Part shown: positions 47,401-60,510 of the stretch, in pieces
How the letters are laid out: every line of letters begins with the position of its first letter
How positions within the stretch are numbered: the stretch's first letter is position 1
Origin: CAZSAT01 sp964604675
Lineage (GTDB): Bacteria; Myxococcota_A; UBA796; CAJQPC01
Length of the DNA stretch: 64,000 nt
Assembly (NCBI GenBank): GCA_964604675.1
Contig: CAZSAT010000019.1
Span: 1-64,000, forward strand
Direction of reading: 5' to 3'
The notes under the pieces: generated by a model
The model's database searches: none
Told to the model about the DNA's origin: nothing
Seen by the model: only the letters and a program-made list of their open reading frames with translations
Program-made: the position numbers and the translations under genes

Positions 47401-47538
47401 GGGGTGCACGTCCACGTTCATCCACGTGCCCTCGGTCAGCGTGGCCTTCCAGGTGGAGGCTGGACCGTGGGCCCGGGTGATGTCCCAGTCGGGGGCGTCG
47501 TCGTCGGCGAGGGCGAGGGAGAGTGCGAAGAACAGCAT
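44476..47538 (-). CDS. Exported amidohydrolase with N-terminal TolB-like beta-propeller
   Basis: The 1020-residue protein has a minimal signal (MLFFALSLALADDD). Residues about 40-620 hold WD40/PD40-type repeats (SPDGTRLLFVSDRSGNQELW, SPDGEHVLARKRVTDTRS, SPDGSRLAYVTWDDEEQG), a TolB/DPP-IV-like propeller. Residues about 640-1015 form an amidohydrolase: VMPGLIDVHAHLHFSF near 683 gives the first two metal His, ATAVKSYQQS the bridging Lys, and GHTGIEHSLN a further His. The last metal Asp site reads NLGGHGQVQGLGPHWE. Many such proteins are secreted and of unknown substrate (peptides or lactones). It is first in a coupled run ending in murB. Confidence 0.9.
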   Translation of the reverse strand: MLFFALSLALADDDAPDWDITRAHGPASTWKATLTEGTWMNVDVHPDGDRLVFDLLGDLYELPVEGGDAVPLATGRAWEHDGRYSPDGTRLLFVSDRSGNQELWIRDLATGEDERLTDAGAERFAEGTWSPDGEHVLARKRVTDTRSIGMSELWLFDVEGGDGVKLTDTDELPFPQEMAFSADGDVVYFSSTPWRFQYGRNPWHNVYDLHAMDLGTGERRRLTAEPGSAFRVAVRPAVGELALLARRPEGTALDLFDPDTGARWTVAEGLSRDNQEGFALNGLYPHTSFTPDGSELVLWDHGGLVAIDVDSGDRRPIPFSASVKHRIVDPVRAQVDPASADSVTSKAVRYPRVSPDGRQVVFEAFGRLWLQPVGAPAATPLTADDHRAYDPAWSPDGSRLAYVTWDDEEQGAVVVIDLDTREVSQISERPVQYAGPAWSPDGQTLAWKRGSGATARGHDTGSELWWRVELHALATGETRDAMGWTGSAGTVAFAAHGERFLFVIDAPSDAPNTHGTTQLVSTTLAGHDQQVVAALGAATEVAVSPDGAEIAWVLDHRVFSAELPALAGRTLELGTEAGPLPQHELEPEAGRWLGWGGSEVTWARGPMLHLGNQTVELVATVPRSIAEGRWAFTHATALTMGPAGVIDDATIVVDGERILSVSAAPPPADVPVVDLAGAVVMPGLIDVHAHLHFSFSGAHPEQSWRHRVNLAYGVTTVMDPSVNDDIAFPIGERIAAGLELGPRVYATGSVLYGAKSKGRSDVEDEQDAARHVRRKAELGATAVKSYQQSARFQRQMVVEAAREQGLAVYPEGGGDLQNNLNFLLDGHTGIEHSLNVAPLYDDVIGLYAASGAHYTPTLLVAYGGLAGEHYYYQTEDLLADEKLLRFAPASWVDSAVRRRDIYVADGDWQFKNVAVAAGALADAGVPVNLGGHGQVQGLGPHWELWALGEGMEPMQALAAATINGARYIGAGDHLGSLEAGKLADMIVLTADPRDDLRNSTAIREVVQGGFRYDGDTLDAL

Positions 47539-47599
47539 GGGGAGCCGCTATCCCGCGCGCGGTGCACCACGTGGGCGACCGGCGTCGGGCTGGGACGGG

Positions 47600-49033
47600 T
47601 CAGCCCTGTTCCGGGTGCTCGCCCTCCTCCTGGTACGCCTCCTCGGAGCCGATGGCGTCGAGGTCGTAGCGCGTGCCGTCGAGCACGCCCTTCGCCCCCA
47701 AGAGGCCCATCTCCAGCGAGTGGTCCTGGTTGTTGTACCGGAACCGGCCGGGGCGCCCGATGGGGATGAGGTTCTCGAGCCCTTCGAGCCAGCGCGTGAC
47801 GGTCTCGAGCCGGCCCGGGTAGCCCAGGTCGTAGATGGGGTAGACGTTTCGAGCCTTGAGCACGTACCCGCGCCGCACCTGCTCCGGCTGCAGGAAGCCG
47901 AGCCTCTGGAGCTCCGCGACGGTGCGCTCGATCAAGACCTCGTCGGGCTCGGACCAGACCGGCTCGTCGGGGAAGCAGAAGTACTCGACGAAGAGCGAGG
48001 TCTTGCCGGGAGGCGCCATCGCCTCGCTGAAGTTCTTCATCTCCGAGATGCGGGCGAAGGGTACCGCCGGATCGGGGAAGTAGGTCCACTGATCGGGACC
48101 CACCCGCTCGCAATCCAGAGTGAGGAACACGTAGACCTGCGCGCGGAAGCTCAAGCGCCCGGCGGCCCGCACCACCTCGGGGGGCGGCAGGGGGTCGAGG
48201 AGCTGGAGCATGGGCCCGATGGGGATCGACTCCAGCACGTGGGTGGGCTCCAGCGTGCGGCCGTCGGAGAGCTCCACCTGGGTCACCCGGCGCCCGTCGT
48301 GCAGGATGCGCGTGGGCTCGCAGGACGTGCTCACCGTGTGACCTGCATCACGAAGCCGAGCGACCAGGTTGTCGTAGATCTGACCCGTGCCGAGGCGCGG
48401 GTAGTAGAAGCTGTCGATCAGGCTCCGTGCGCCGTCGCCGCGGTTGCCCACGAAGCCGAGGAAGGCATCCCAGGCGGCCGTGCGCAGGTCGAGGCCCTTG
48501 ATGCGCTGGGCGGCCCAGTCCGGGTGCAGCTCGCTGGCCGAGAGCCCCCAGATCTTCTCGGTGTAGGGGATCATGTGGAAGTCGCCGAGCGCGCGACCGA
48601 AGCTCGCCTCGATGTGATCGGCGAAGCTCTCCACCGGTCGGCCCAGCAGGCCGTAGCGCACGCGGGCGGAGCCATAGTCCCGCATGATGCGCGTGGCCCG
48701 ACGCACGCCAAGGTTGCGCAACGCCTGCACCGCATCGATCGGGTAGTCGTAGAAGCGGCCCTCGACGTACTGCCGGGTGTGCCGCTCCACGGGGATCCAG
48801 TCCTCGCCCACCAGCTCTTCGACGATCCGGTAGAGCTCCGGGTTCTTGGAGAAGAAGCGGTGCGGTCCCTGGTCGGTGCGGAAGCTCAGGTCCCCCTCGA
48901 CGAACACGCGCGTCTTGGAGAGCCCGCCCACCGACGAGGCACGCTCCACCACCTCGACGGGCGCACCACCCTCGTGGAGCGCCCACGCGGCCGCCAGACC
49001 GGCGGGTCCGCCCCCGAGCACGAGCGGCTTCAC
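47600..49033 (-). CDS. FAD-dependent oxidoreductase (UDP-galactopyranose mutase/protoporphyrinogen-oxidase-like)
   Basis: The 477-residue protein has the FAD site LVLGGGPAGLAAAWALHEG at the N-terminus and GGLSKTRVFVEGDLSFRTDQGPH, which is typical of UDP-galactopyranose-mutase-like amine oxidases, followed by YTEKIWGLSASELHPDWAAQRIKG and the C-terminal GRPGRFRYNNQDHSLEMGLLGA. Relatives are common in surface-polysaccharide clusters. The GTG start at 49033 overlaps the stop of the polytopic membrane protein gene (GTGA). An enlarged open frame upstream is an artefact. The pair may modify and build a glycan. Confidence 0.85.
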   Translation of the reverse strand: MKPLVLGGGPAGLAAAWALHEGGAPVEVVERASSVGGLSKTRVFVEGDLSFRTDQGPHRFFSKNPELYRIVEELVGEDWIPVERHTRQYVEGRFYDYPIDAVQALRNLGVRRATRIMRDYGSARVRYGLLGRPVESFADHIEASFGRALGDFHMIPYTEKIWGLSASELHPDWAAQRIKGLDLRTAAWDAFLGFVGNRGDGARSLIDSFYYPRLGTGQIYDNLVARLRDAGHTVSTSCEPTRILHDGRRVTQVELSDGRTLEPTHVLESIPIGPMLQLLDPLPPPEVVRAAGRLSFRAQVYVFLTLDCERVGPDQWTYFPDPAVPFARISEMKNFSEAMAPPGKTSLFVEYFCFPDEPVWSEPDEVLIERTVAELQRLGFLQPEQVRRGYVLKARNVYPIYDLGYPGRLETVTRWLEGLENLIPIGRPGRFRYNNQDHSLEMGLLGAKGVLDGTRYDLDAIGSEEAYQEEGEHPEQG

Positions 49034-50871
49034 GCGCCGCACCCGGGCAAGGTCCAGACCTGGTAGCCGTCGACCTCGCCGGCCAAGGTGGCTCCTCCGG
49101 AGGACAGCGCCCGCTGCACCCCGCCCGCGCGCTTCGGCCAGGCCGCGAGGGCGTCGCGCAGCTGAGGGGGCAGCCCACCGCTCATCGGCGCGTAGAAGGC
49201 CTCGAGATCCTCGACGACCACCACCACACCGACCCCGCCACCCGCGAGGTCCGCGGCACCCATCGGGTCGCCCCACTCCATGCGCTCCGGCACGTGGTCG
49301 GCCAGCGGGCGCTCCCAGGCGGTCATCTGCAGGTACAGAGAGGGACGGTCCCACTCCAGCCCGTCCTTCCAGGAGGCATCCTTGGTCACCTCCACCTGGA
49401 GCCAGTCGTCCCACACTACCGCGGGACGCTCGACGACCTCCGAGATGTGTCGCCACTCCCCGGTCTTGTAGGTGCGTAGCCGCGGTGCGACGGCGACGCC
49501 GGGGCACGCCGGTGTGGCGGGCAGGGTCGTCAGGGTCGAGGGCAGCTCGACGGTCGTCGGCGAGAACGGCACGAGCCCCGAGGTGGCGCACCCATGCTCG
49601 CCCGCGTGCAGGACCACCACGCCGAGCGCCCAGGCCGGACGGCCTCGCACCAGCCAGCCCGCCCCCAGGGAGAGCACGAAGCTCGCGAACAGCACGAAGC
49701 GGTAGGGATGCATCATGCGCTCGAAGCCGGGGAGCAGCTTCGCGAAGAGCACGTGCGGCAGCGGGACGGCCCACGTGATGGGGGTCATCGGGTCGCTGTC
49801 GTCCACGAGGACCTGGAAGGCGTTGTTGCCGTAGCGGAGGTACGGACCCAGCGACAGCACCAGCCCGAGCACCCCGAGCGCCACGAAGAGCCGGCGGTGC
49901 GGCAGCTTCCGGATCAGCCCCAAGACACCACACACGAGCAACACCCAGCCCAGGTAGACCGCGCCTTCCGCGTTGGCGGCCTCGCCGTGGAAGTCGCGTG
50001 CCGACCAGAGCGGCGACAACAGCCCGCCCGCGTCCAGCGAGGTGGTCCAGCCCCAGCGCATCGGGAGCTGGAAGGGCTGGGACCAGTCCAGCACGTCGAG
50101 GGTCTGGGGGGCGCCCCCACCGAGCGTGGAGTCCTTGGTGGGCAACAGCAGCAGGCGGGGCAGGTAGATCGCCGCGGTGGTCACCGCCCAGGTCGCGCCG
50201 CCGACCACCACCGCGCGCCAGCGGGTCCAGGGCTTCATCCAGATGCCCCACACGCCCACCGCGAGCGCGGAGAAGTACAGGTAGTAGCTGGCCAGGTAGC
50301 CGGACAGGCCGAGGAGCACGCCGAGCACGAGCCCCACGCGGAGCGGGTGCGCGTCCAGGTCCCGGGCGCCGCGGACCAGCGCCCACCACGTGAGGGGCAG
50401 GAGCCACGCGGACTGCAGCGGCGCCTCGCCCCACCAGAGCATCACGAACAGCACGGTGGAGTGGCTCGCCAGCAGCGCGGCCGCCACCGCACCCCAGCGA
50501 TCCTCGATCAGCTCGTGGGCAAGGCCGTAGAAGGCGAACCCGAACGCCAGGTAGTGGAAGACGGAGGCCAGGTTGAAGCCGCCCAGGGCGCCCAGGAGCC
50601 AGGTGAGCGGGGCGCCGAGCAGGGCGACGCCGTAGTCCTGGAAGTGCTCGGTGAGCAGCTTGCCGTCTGGGAAGTCCACGAAGCTCGAGGTGATGCCGGG
50701 ATCGAAGCTCGCGACCTGCCGAGCCATCTCCCACTGGAGCCACGCCTCGCCCACGTAGTCGGTGCGCGGCCATGCCCAGATGGCTGCGGTCGGATCGGTG
50801 GCCAGGCAGGGCCCGAACACCAGCAGCACGTTCAGCACGAGCAGGGCATGGAACAGGGCGTGACGGCGCAT
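49030..50871 (-). CDS. Polytopic membrane protein, GT-C glycosyltransferase-like
   Basis: The 613-residue protein has about ten transmembrane helices in its first 420 residues and a soluble C-terminal region of about 190 residues. The first loop after helix 1 has conserved acidic and aromatic residues (RTDYVGEAWLQWEMARQVA), the place of the catalytic Asp in GT-C mannosyltransferases such as PMT/YfhO-like proteins. ATG 50871 is preferred over the in-frame GTG at 50883. Its coupling to the FAD oxidoreductase supports a role in envelope glycan assembly; no substrate can be given. Confidence 0.75.
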   Translation of the reverse strand: MRRHALFHALLVLNVLLVFGPCLATDPTAAIWAWPRTDYVGEAWLQWEMARQVASFDPGITSSFVDFPDGKLLTEHFQDYGVALLGAPLTWLLGALGGFNLASVFHYLAFGFAFYGLAHELIEDRWGAVAAALLASHSTVLFVMLWWGEAPLQSAWLLPLTWWALVRGARDLDAHPLRVGLVLGVLLGLSGYLASYYLYFSALAVGVWGIWMKPWTRWRAVVVGGATWAVTTAAIYLPRLLLLPTKDSTLGGGAPQTLDVLDWSQPFQLPMRWGWTTSLDAGGLLSPLWSARDFHGEAANAEGAVYLGWVLLVCGVLGLIRKLPHRRLFVALGVLGLVLSLGPYLRYGNNAFQVLVDDSDPMTPITWAVPLPHVLFAKLLPGFERMMHPYRFVLFASFVLSLGAGWLVRGRPAWALGVVVLHAGEHGCATSGLVPFSPTTVELPSTLTTLPATPACPGVAVAPRLRTYKTGEWRHISEVVERPAVVWDDWLQVEVTKDASWKDGLEWDRPSLYLQMTAWERPLADHVPERMEWGDPMGAADLAGGGVGVVVVVEDLEAFYAPMSGGLPPQLRDALAAWPKRAGGVQRALSSGGATLAGEVDGYQVWTLPGCGA

Positions 50872-50901
50872 CGGCCCGCGCACGATACCGCCCGGCTCGG
50901 C

Positions 50902-52392
50902 CTACCTCGCCACCACGTGCGTCGAGCCGCGCTCGGCCCCGCTCAGCTCCGTGGTGGTGCCATCGACCCAGGTGACCACCAGGTCGAGGGTCTCGGCGTC
51001 GCCCAGCCCCAGGTACAGCTCCGGCGCGGAGCTCGAGTAGGTGGAGGCGGTGTCGTGCCACACGGTCCAGCGGCGCGCGCCCGCGGTCGCGTCGACCCGC
51101 GCACCGAGGCCGTGAGGGTTGCCTTCCCCCCCGTCGAGCTCCACGGTGACCGCCGGTCCGCATCCGCCTCGCACCATCCAGACCTCGAGGAACTCGATGC
51201 CGCTCACCACGATGTCGGCGCGCGCGTCGCGGTCCAGGTCGCCGAGGGTCACGGACCGCCCGATGCCGATGCTCGCGAAGCCCGCCTCGCCCCGCGCGTC
51301 CCGCCAGGTGAGGTCCCCGTTGTTCAGGTGCAGGGTGGACTGGTGGTTCCGGTCGGGCTCGGTGAGCGGGCGCAGGCTGCCGTAGGCCATCAGCACGTCG
51401 GGCCAGGTGTCCATGTCCACGTCCGCCACCTCCGCGGCCCACCCCACACCGACGCCCTCGCGATCCGGGTGGAGTCCGCGGGCGAGCGCGGTGTCGACGT
51501 AGAGCAGGCGGCCGTCGTCTTCGAGCAGGTGCACGCTGCCGTCGTCGGACATCAGGATGTCCGGGCGACCGTCCCCGGTCAGGTCCTGGGCATCGCCCCC
51601 CATGCCCGCGATGTCGAGCTCGCAGGCGCAGTTCTCGGCCGCCGTGAAGCTGCCCGTGCCGTCGTTGAGCAGCAGCTTGTTGGGCTTGAAGCGCTTCCCG
51701 TGGTCGTTGACGAGGTACAGGTCCAGGTCCCCGTCCAGGTCGAAGTCGGCGAAGACCCCCTCGTAGGTGAGCGCGTCGAAGACCGCCGTGGGCAGCGCGA
51801 GGGCGTCCTCCTCGTAGACGCCCACGCTGGTCTGGCGGTAGAGCCGGTTGCCGTCGCCGACCTGCTCGCCGCTCGCGATCTCCTCGCCGCGGGCGTCGTC
51901 GATGAAGCCGGACACGAAGAGGTCCACCAGCCCGTCTCCGTCGACGTCCCCCCACGACGCGGTCTTGGTGTGGCCCACGGCCTCCGCGAAGACCTCGTGG
52001 TCGAAGACGCCGTCCCCGCGGTTCCGCAGGAGCTCGAGAGGCCGGGTCCCGTCGGTGGTGAGCAGCACGTCCACGTCGCCGTCGCTGTCCACATCGACAC
52101 CGCTGGCTCCATTGGCCGAGTCGTAGCTGTCGGACACCACGAGCCCCCCGGCACCGTCGTTCCGGTAGAGCACCGAGTCGGTGGGGCGGGCCCAGAAGAG
52201 ATCGATCCAGCCGTCGCCGTCGAAGTCGGCGAGGGCCACGCCCGGACCCCGGTTGCCCGGGTAGTCGCGCTCGAAGAAGTCCTCCTCGACGGCGAGCGCC
52301 TGCTGGATCCGGAGGGGCTGGCACGCGGGAGGCGGCTCCGCGATTGGAGCGGGTGCCTGCTCCTGGCAGGCGATGAGAGCGAGCAGCACCAC
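50902..52392 (-). CDS. CRTAC1-like lipoprotein: FG-GAP/VCBS propeller plus ASPIC/UnbV domain
   Basis: The 496-residue protein starts MVLLALIAC, a nine-residue signal with lipobox. Repeated FG-GAP/VCBS blades (GVALADFDGDGWIDLFWARP, GVDVDSDGDVDVLLTTDG, GDVDGDGLVDLFVSG and others) span about 45-400, each with a Ca-binding DxDxDG loop. The C-terminal 75 residues (LGARVDATAGARRWTVWHDTASTYSSSAP, then LYLGLGDAETLDLVVTWVDGT) are the ASPIC/UnbV domain. This is the CRTAC1/UnbV architecture found on secreted proteins of many bacteria. Ligand unknown. Confidence 0.88.
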   Translation of the reverse strand: MVLLALIACQEQAPAPIAEPPPACQPLRIQQALAVEEDFFERDYPGNRGPGVALADFDGDGWIDLFWARPTDSVLYRNDGAGGLVVSDSYDSANGASGVDVDSDGDVDVLLTTDGTRPLELLRNRGDGVFDHEVFAEAVGHTKTASWGDVDGDGLVDLFVSGFIDDARGEEIASGEQVGDGNRLYRQTSVGVYEEDALALPTAVFDALTYEGVFADFDLDGDLDLYLVNDHGKRFKPNKLLLNDGTGSFTAAENCACELDIAGMGGDAQDLTGDGRPDILMSDDGSVHLLEDDGRLLYVDTALARGLHPDREGVGVGWAAEVADVDMDTWPDVLMAYGSLRPLTEPDRNHQSTLHLNNGDLTWRDARGEAGFASIGIGRSVTLGDLDRDARADIVVSGIEFLEVWMVRGGCGPAVTVELDGGEGNPHGLGARVDATAGARRWTVWHDTASTYSSSAPELYLGLGDAETLDLVVTWVDGTTTELSGAERGSTHVVAR

Positions 52393-52450
52393 GGCGCGAA
52401 CATAGCCGGCGCTTCGGGGCTACGAGGCGCGCCAGGTGCCGCCGCGCCGC

Positions 52451-56860
<4,410 letters not shown>

Positions 56861-56903
56861 CTTGGTCTCCGCATCAACCCAAGGAACACCCGCTGCCCAC
56901 AAA

Positions 56904-56919
56904 AGCAAGATCCGGGCCA
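56904..56919 (-). promoter_or_regulatory. Candidate sigma-54 (-24/-12) promoter
   Basis: Read on the minus strand the site is TGGCCCGGATCTTGCT. This matches the sigma-54 consensus TGGCACG-N4-TTGCW with one mismatch (C for A) and keeps the essential GG and GC dinucleotides at correct spacing. It lies about 44 bases upstream of the ATG of the giant lipoprotein gene, leaving a leader of about 30 bases. No enhancer-binding regulator is encoded in the window. Confidence 0.5.
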
Positions 56920-57010
56920 GCCGGTTTCAAGGGGGTTGCAGGCTGGTTTCGGCACGATGTCGAGCAGGTGGGATCTTCTTGCCGCACCCGCGCGGACCCC
57001 GATCGGGTGC

Positions 57011-57961
57011 TCAGGGCCCCAGATCGTGCTCGCGGATCGCCGTGGCGAGCGCCTCGCCCACGATGCGGTTCCCGGCCTCCGACAGGTGGTTGTTGTCGAG
57101 GAACAGCTCCGAGGCCGGGCGGCCGCTCTGCTGGAGCGCGTCGCACACCCGGCCGACCGGCACCCCCTGGGGCAGCTCGTCGGGCGGGGCGAGGCAGGTG
57201 ATGCCGCGGCTGTCCCAGAAGGGGTAGTCGAGGAACATCAGCGGCACGTCGGCTTCGCGCGCTGCGTGCACGATCAGCTCGTGGTTGCCGAAGCGCTCCT
57301 CGAGCTCCTCGGGGCTCATCTCCATCGCGCCGGACTGCATGGGGCGGGCGTGGTCGGGGCGCAGCCGATCGACGGCGAAGCGGAGCACGTAGTAGGTGCG
57401 CCAGCCGAACAGCACCTGCTCGAGCTCGGAGAAGCCGGAGAGGTCGGGCCCGGAGAGGTCACGGGGCTGGTCGAAGGTGCGGCAGTCGACGATCAGCAGG
57501 TCGGGATCCCAGTCGAGCAGCTTCGACTCGATGAGCCGGATGGCTTGCAGGCTGCCGTAGCCGGAGGTCCCCGTGTTGATGAGCTGGACCGCACCGTCGG
57601 CAGCGAGCTCGCGCTCGGCGAAGGCGGTGTAGCTCTTGTCGGCGGGCACGCCGGCGCCGTAGGTCTGCGAGTCGCCCAGGGTGAAGGCGCGCCAGGTGCC
57701 GCTCGGCTTCTGCTGATCGAGCTCCGCGTAGCGCCAGCCGAGGCTGTTGATGCCCTCGGACGGCAAGGGCAGGTCGGCGCGCACCCAGCCGAGCAACGGG
57801 TCGTGGGTCATCGCCCCCTTCTCGAGGTGGGCGAGCACGAGCTCGTCCGGGATCGTGGCCTTGGCCACCTCCCGGGTCGCGACGCGGAGCACGACCTCGA
57901 CGACGACCAGCAGGGCCACGGTCAGCGCGAGGGCGAAGAGCAGCTTTCGAGAGGTGGTCAC
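57011..57961 (-). CDS. Membrane-anchored SGNH/GDSL hydrolase, coupled to imuA
   Basis: The 316-residue protein starts at a GTG (VTTSRKLLFALALTVALLVVVEVVL) with an N-terminal transmembrane helix, so the rest faces the periplasm. The SGNH blocks are FTLGDSQTYGAG near 96 (catalytic Ser), NTGTSGYGSLQ near 130 (Gly/Asn oxyanion), and FLDNNHLSEAGN near 290 (Asp and His). Substrates of such proteins include acyl groups on glycans. The GTG overlaps the imuA stop (GTGA), so it shares the damage-inducible transcript. A hydrolase with this link has no obvious repair role. Confidence 0.85.
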   Translation of the reverse strand: MTTSRKLLFALALTVALLVVVEVVLRVATREVAKATIPDELVLAHLEKGAMTHDPLLGWVRADLPLPSEGINSLGWRYAELDQQKPSGTWRAFTLGDSQTYGAGVPADKSYTAFAERELAADGAVQLINTGTSGYGSLQAIRLIESKLLDWDPDLLIVDCRTFDQPRDLSGPDLSGFSELEQVLFGWRTYYVLRFAVDRLRPDHARPMQSGAMEMSPEELEERFGNHELIVHAAREADVPLMFLDYPFWDSRGITCLAPPDELPQGVPVGRVCDALQQSGRPASELFLDNNHLSEAGNRIVGEALATAIREHDLGP

Positions 57962-58563
57962 GGGCCCGAGGGTACCGGATCCGGGGTGTGGACCCAGCGC
58001 CAGTCCCCACCGGGTGCACCTCGCCGCTTCACCACCCGGAGACGCACCCGCCCCTCGCTCTGCCCGCCCACCTGCAGGCGGAGATCGACTCCCAGTCGGC
58101 TGTTGCCGCGCTCGGTCAACACGACGAGCGACGAGCGACCCTGCTCGGCCGCGTGGGCGAGCTTGAAGCCGAGGCGTCCGACCGCAGGGGGGTCGAGCAG
58201 CACCACCAGGGGGACGGCACCGGCCCGCAGGATCTGCTCGGTGGCCCAACCCGCTTGCTCCGGTCCAGGGCGCACATGGATCAGACGCTCCAGCCGCACA
58301 CCTGCGAGGCCCGGGGGATGGAGCAGGTGCAGGGGGTCCACGACCGCGACCCAGCTCGTATGGGTGAGCGCTCGGACAGCCGGGAGGAGCAGCCGAAGGC
58401 GGCCGGCGCCGACCCGACCCGAGACCTCCGAGACCCCAGGGCGTGGCCACCCGCCCGCGATCGTGCCGAGCTCGCCCCCCATCTCGATCGGATCCCCGCT
58501 GCGCGCGAGGGACGCGCGGAGGTCGATCGCGCCGATGCGCGCGCGGAGGTCGTCGAGGTTCAC
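57958..58563 (-). CDS. imuA: ImuA, RecA-like translesion mutasome protein
   Basis: The 201-residue protein fits ImuA (SulA/RecA-like) by pattern: GVSEVSGRVGAGRLRLLLPAV near 43-62, a RecA-like P-loop region in which the Walker A Lys is replaced by Arg; SWVAVVDPLHLLHPPGLAGVRLERLIHVRP near 69-98; and WATEQILRAGAVPLVVLL. ImuA, ImuB and DnaE2 form the SOS mutasome of bacteria lacking UmuDC. GTG 58563 follows a 18-base SOS operator at 58577-58594 by 13 bases. It is shorter than many ImuA proteins (about 240) and its NTPase site is degenerate. Confidence 0.8.
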   Translation of the reverse strand: MNLDDLRARIGAIDLRASLARSGDPIEMGGELGTIAGGWPRPGVSEVSGRVGAGRLRLLLPAVRALTHTSWVAVVDPLHLLHPPGLAGVRLERLIHVRPGPEQAGWATEQILRAGAVPLVVLLDPPAVGRLGFKLAHAAEQGRSSLVVLTERGNSRLGVDLRLQVGGQSEGRVRLRVVKRRGAPGGDWRWVHTPDPVPSGP

Positions 58564-58576
58564 GGACCCACGATAT

Positions 58577-58594
58577 CCTGAACATGCGTTCAGG
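58577..58594. promoter_or_regulatory. LexA-type SOS operator of imuA
   Basis: CCTGAAC-atgc-GTTCAGG is a perfect inverted repeat with seven-base arms. It matches the CTGAAC-N4-GTTCAG boxes before imuB and dnaE2 and resembles the Myxococcus xanthus LexA operator. On the minus strand the sequence TCACCT overlaps its left end in the position of a -10 element, as in the other two sites. Confidence 0.88.
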
Positions 58595-58600
58595 TGAAGA

Positions 58601-60226
<1,626 letters not shown>

Positions 60227-60268
60227 CGGGCACTCCTCGACCAAGGCGTATCGTGCTATCGGGGCCCC

Positions 60269-60454
60269 ATGTCTGACGCTGAGCAGGGCTTTGGCACACC
60301 GAGCGCGGTCGCGGCCGTGCTGCTGCTCGTGGCGATGATCGGCTTCGCCACCCAGCTCGACCACAGCAAGGACAAGGCCTGGACCTACATGTCGGACCAG
60401 GTCGACGGGTGGACCGGAGCGGACAAGAAGCAGGACGAGAAGAAGAAGGACTGA
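60269..60454 (+). CDS. Small single-pass membrane protein
   Basis: The 61-residue reading MSDAEQGFGTPSAVAAVLLL has one transmembrane helix (about 13-29) followed by an amphipathic stretch and a Lys/Asp-rich tail (KKQDEKKKD). It is divergent from the aidB-like gene by 42 bases. There is no recognised family. Typical membrane topology suggests a short cytoplasmic tail; the function is unknown. Confidence 0.5.
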   Translation: MSDAEQGFGTPSAVAAVLLLVAMIGFATQLDHSKDKAWTYMSDQVDGWTGADKKQDEKKKD

Positions 60455-60485
60455 CGGACAGATTCTGGCTACGAGGCCCGCTATG

Positions 60486-60501
60486 CTGAACATCTGTTCA
60501 G
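60486..60501. promoter_or_regulatory. LexA-type SOS operator of imuB
   Basis: CTGAAC-atct-GTTCAG, six-base arms, lies nine bases before the imuB ATG. TATGCT at 60482-60487 overlaps its left end and could be the -10 element, so LexA would block polymerase. The operator is so close to the ATG that the leader is about 20 bases. Confidence 0.87.
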
Positions 60502-60510
60502 GAGCACTCC

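Noticed and set aside
44620..47769. Open frame of over 1000 codons opposite the amidohydrolase
   Set aside because: The same shadow effect applies; the sequence is His/Gly/Val-rich with no family features.
47600..52324. Single 1574-codon minus-strand open frame read as a giant fusion
   Set aside because: Only the last 477 codons encode a recognisable protein. The rest is Arg/Gly/Ala-rich shadow of the membrane protein and lipoprotein genes, and the GTG at 49033 overlaps an upstream stop.
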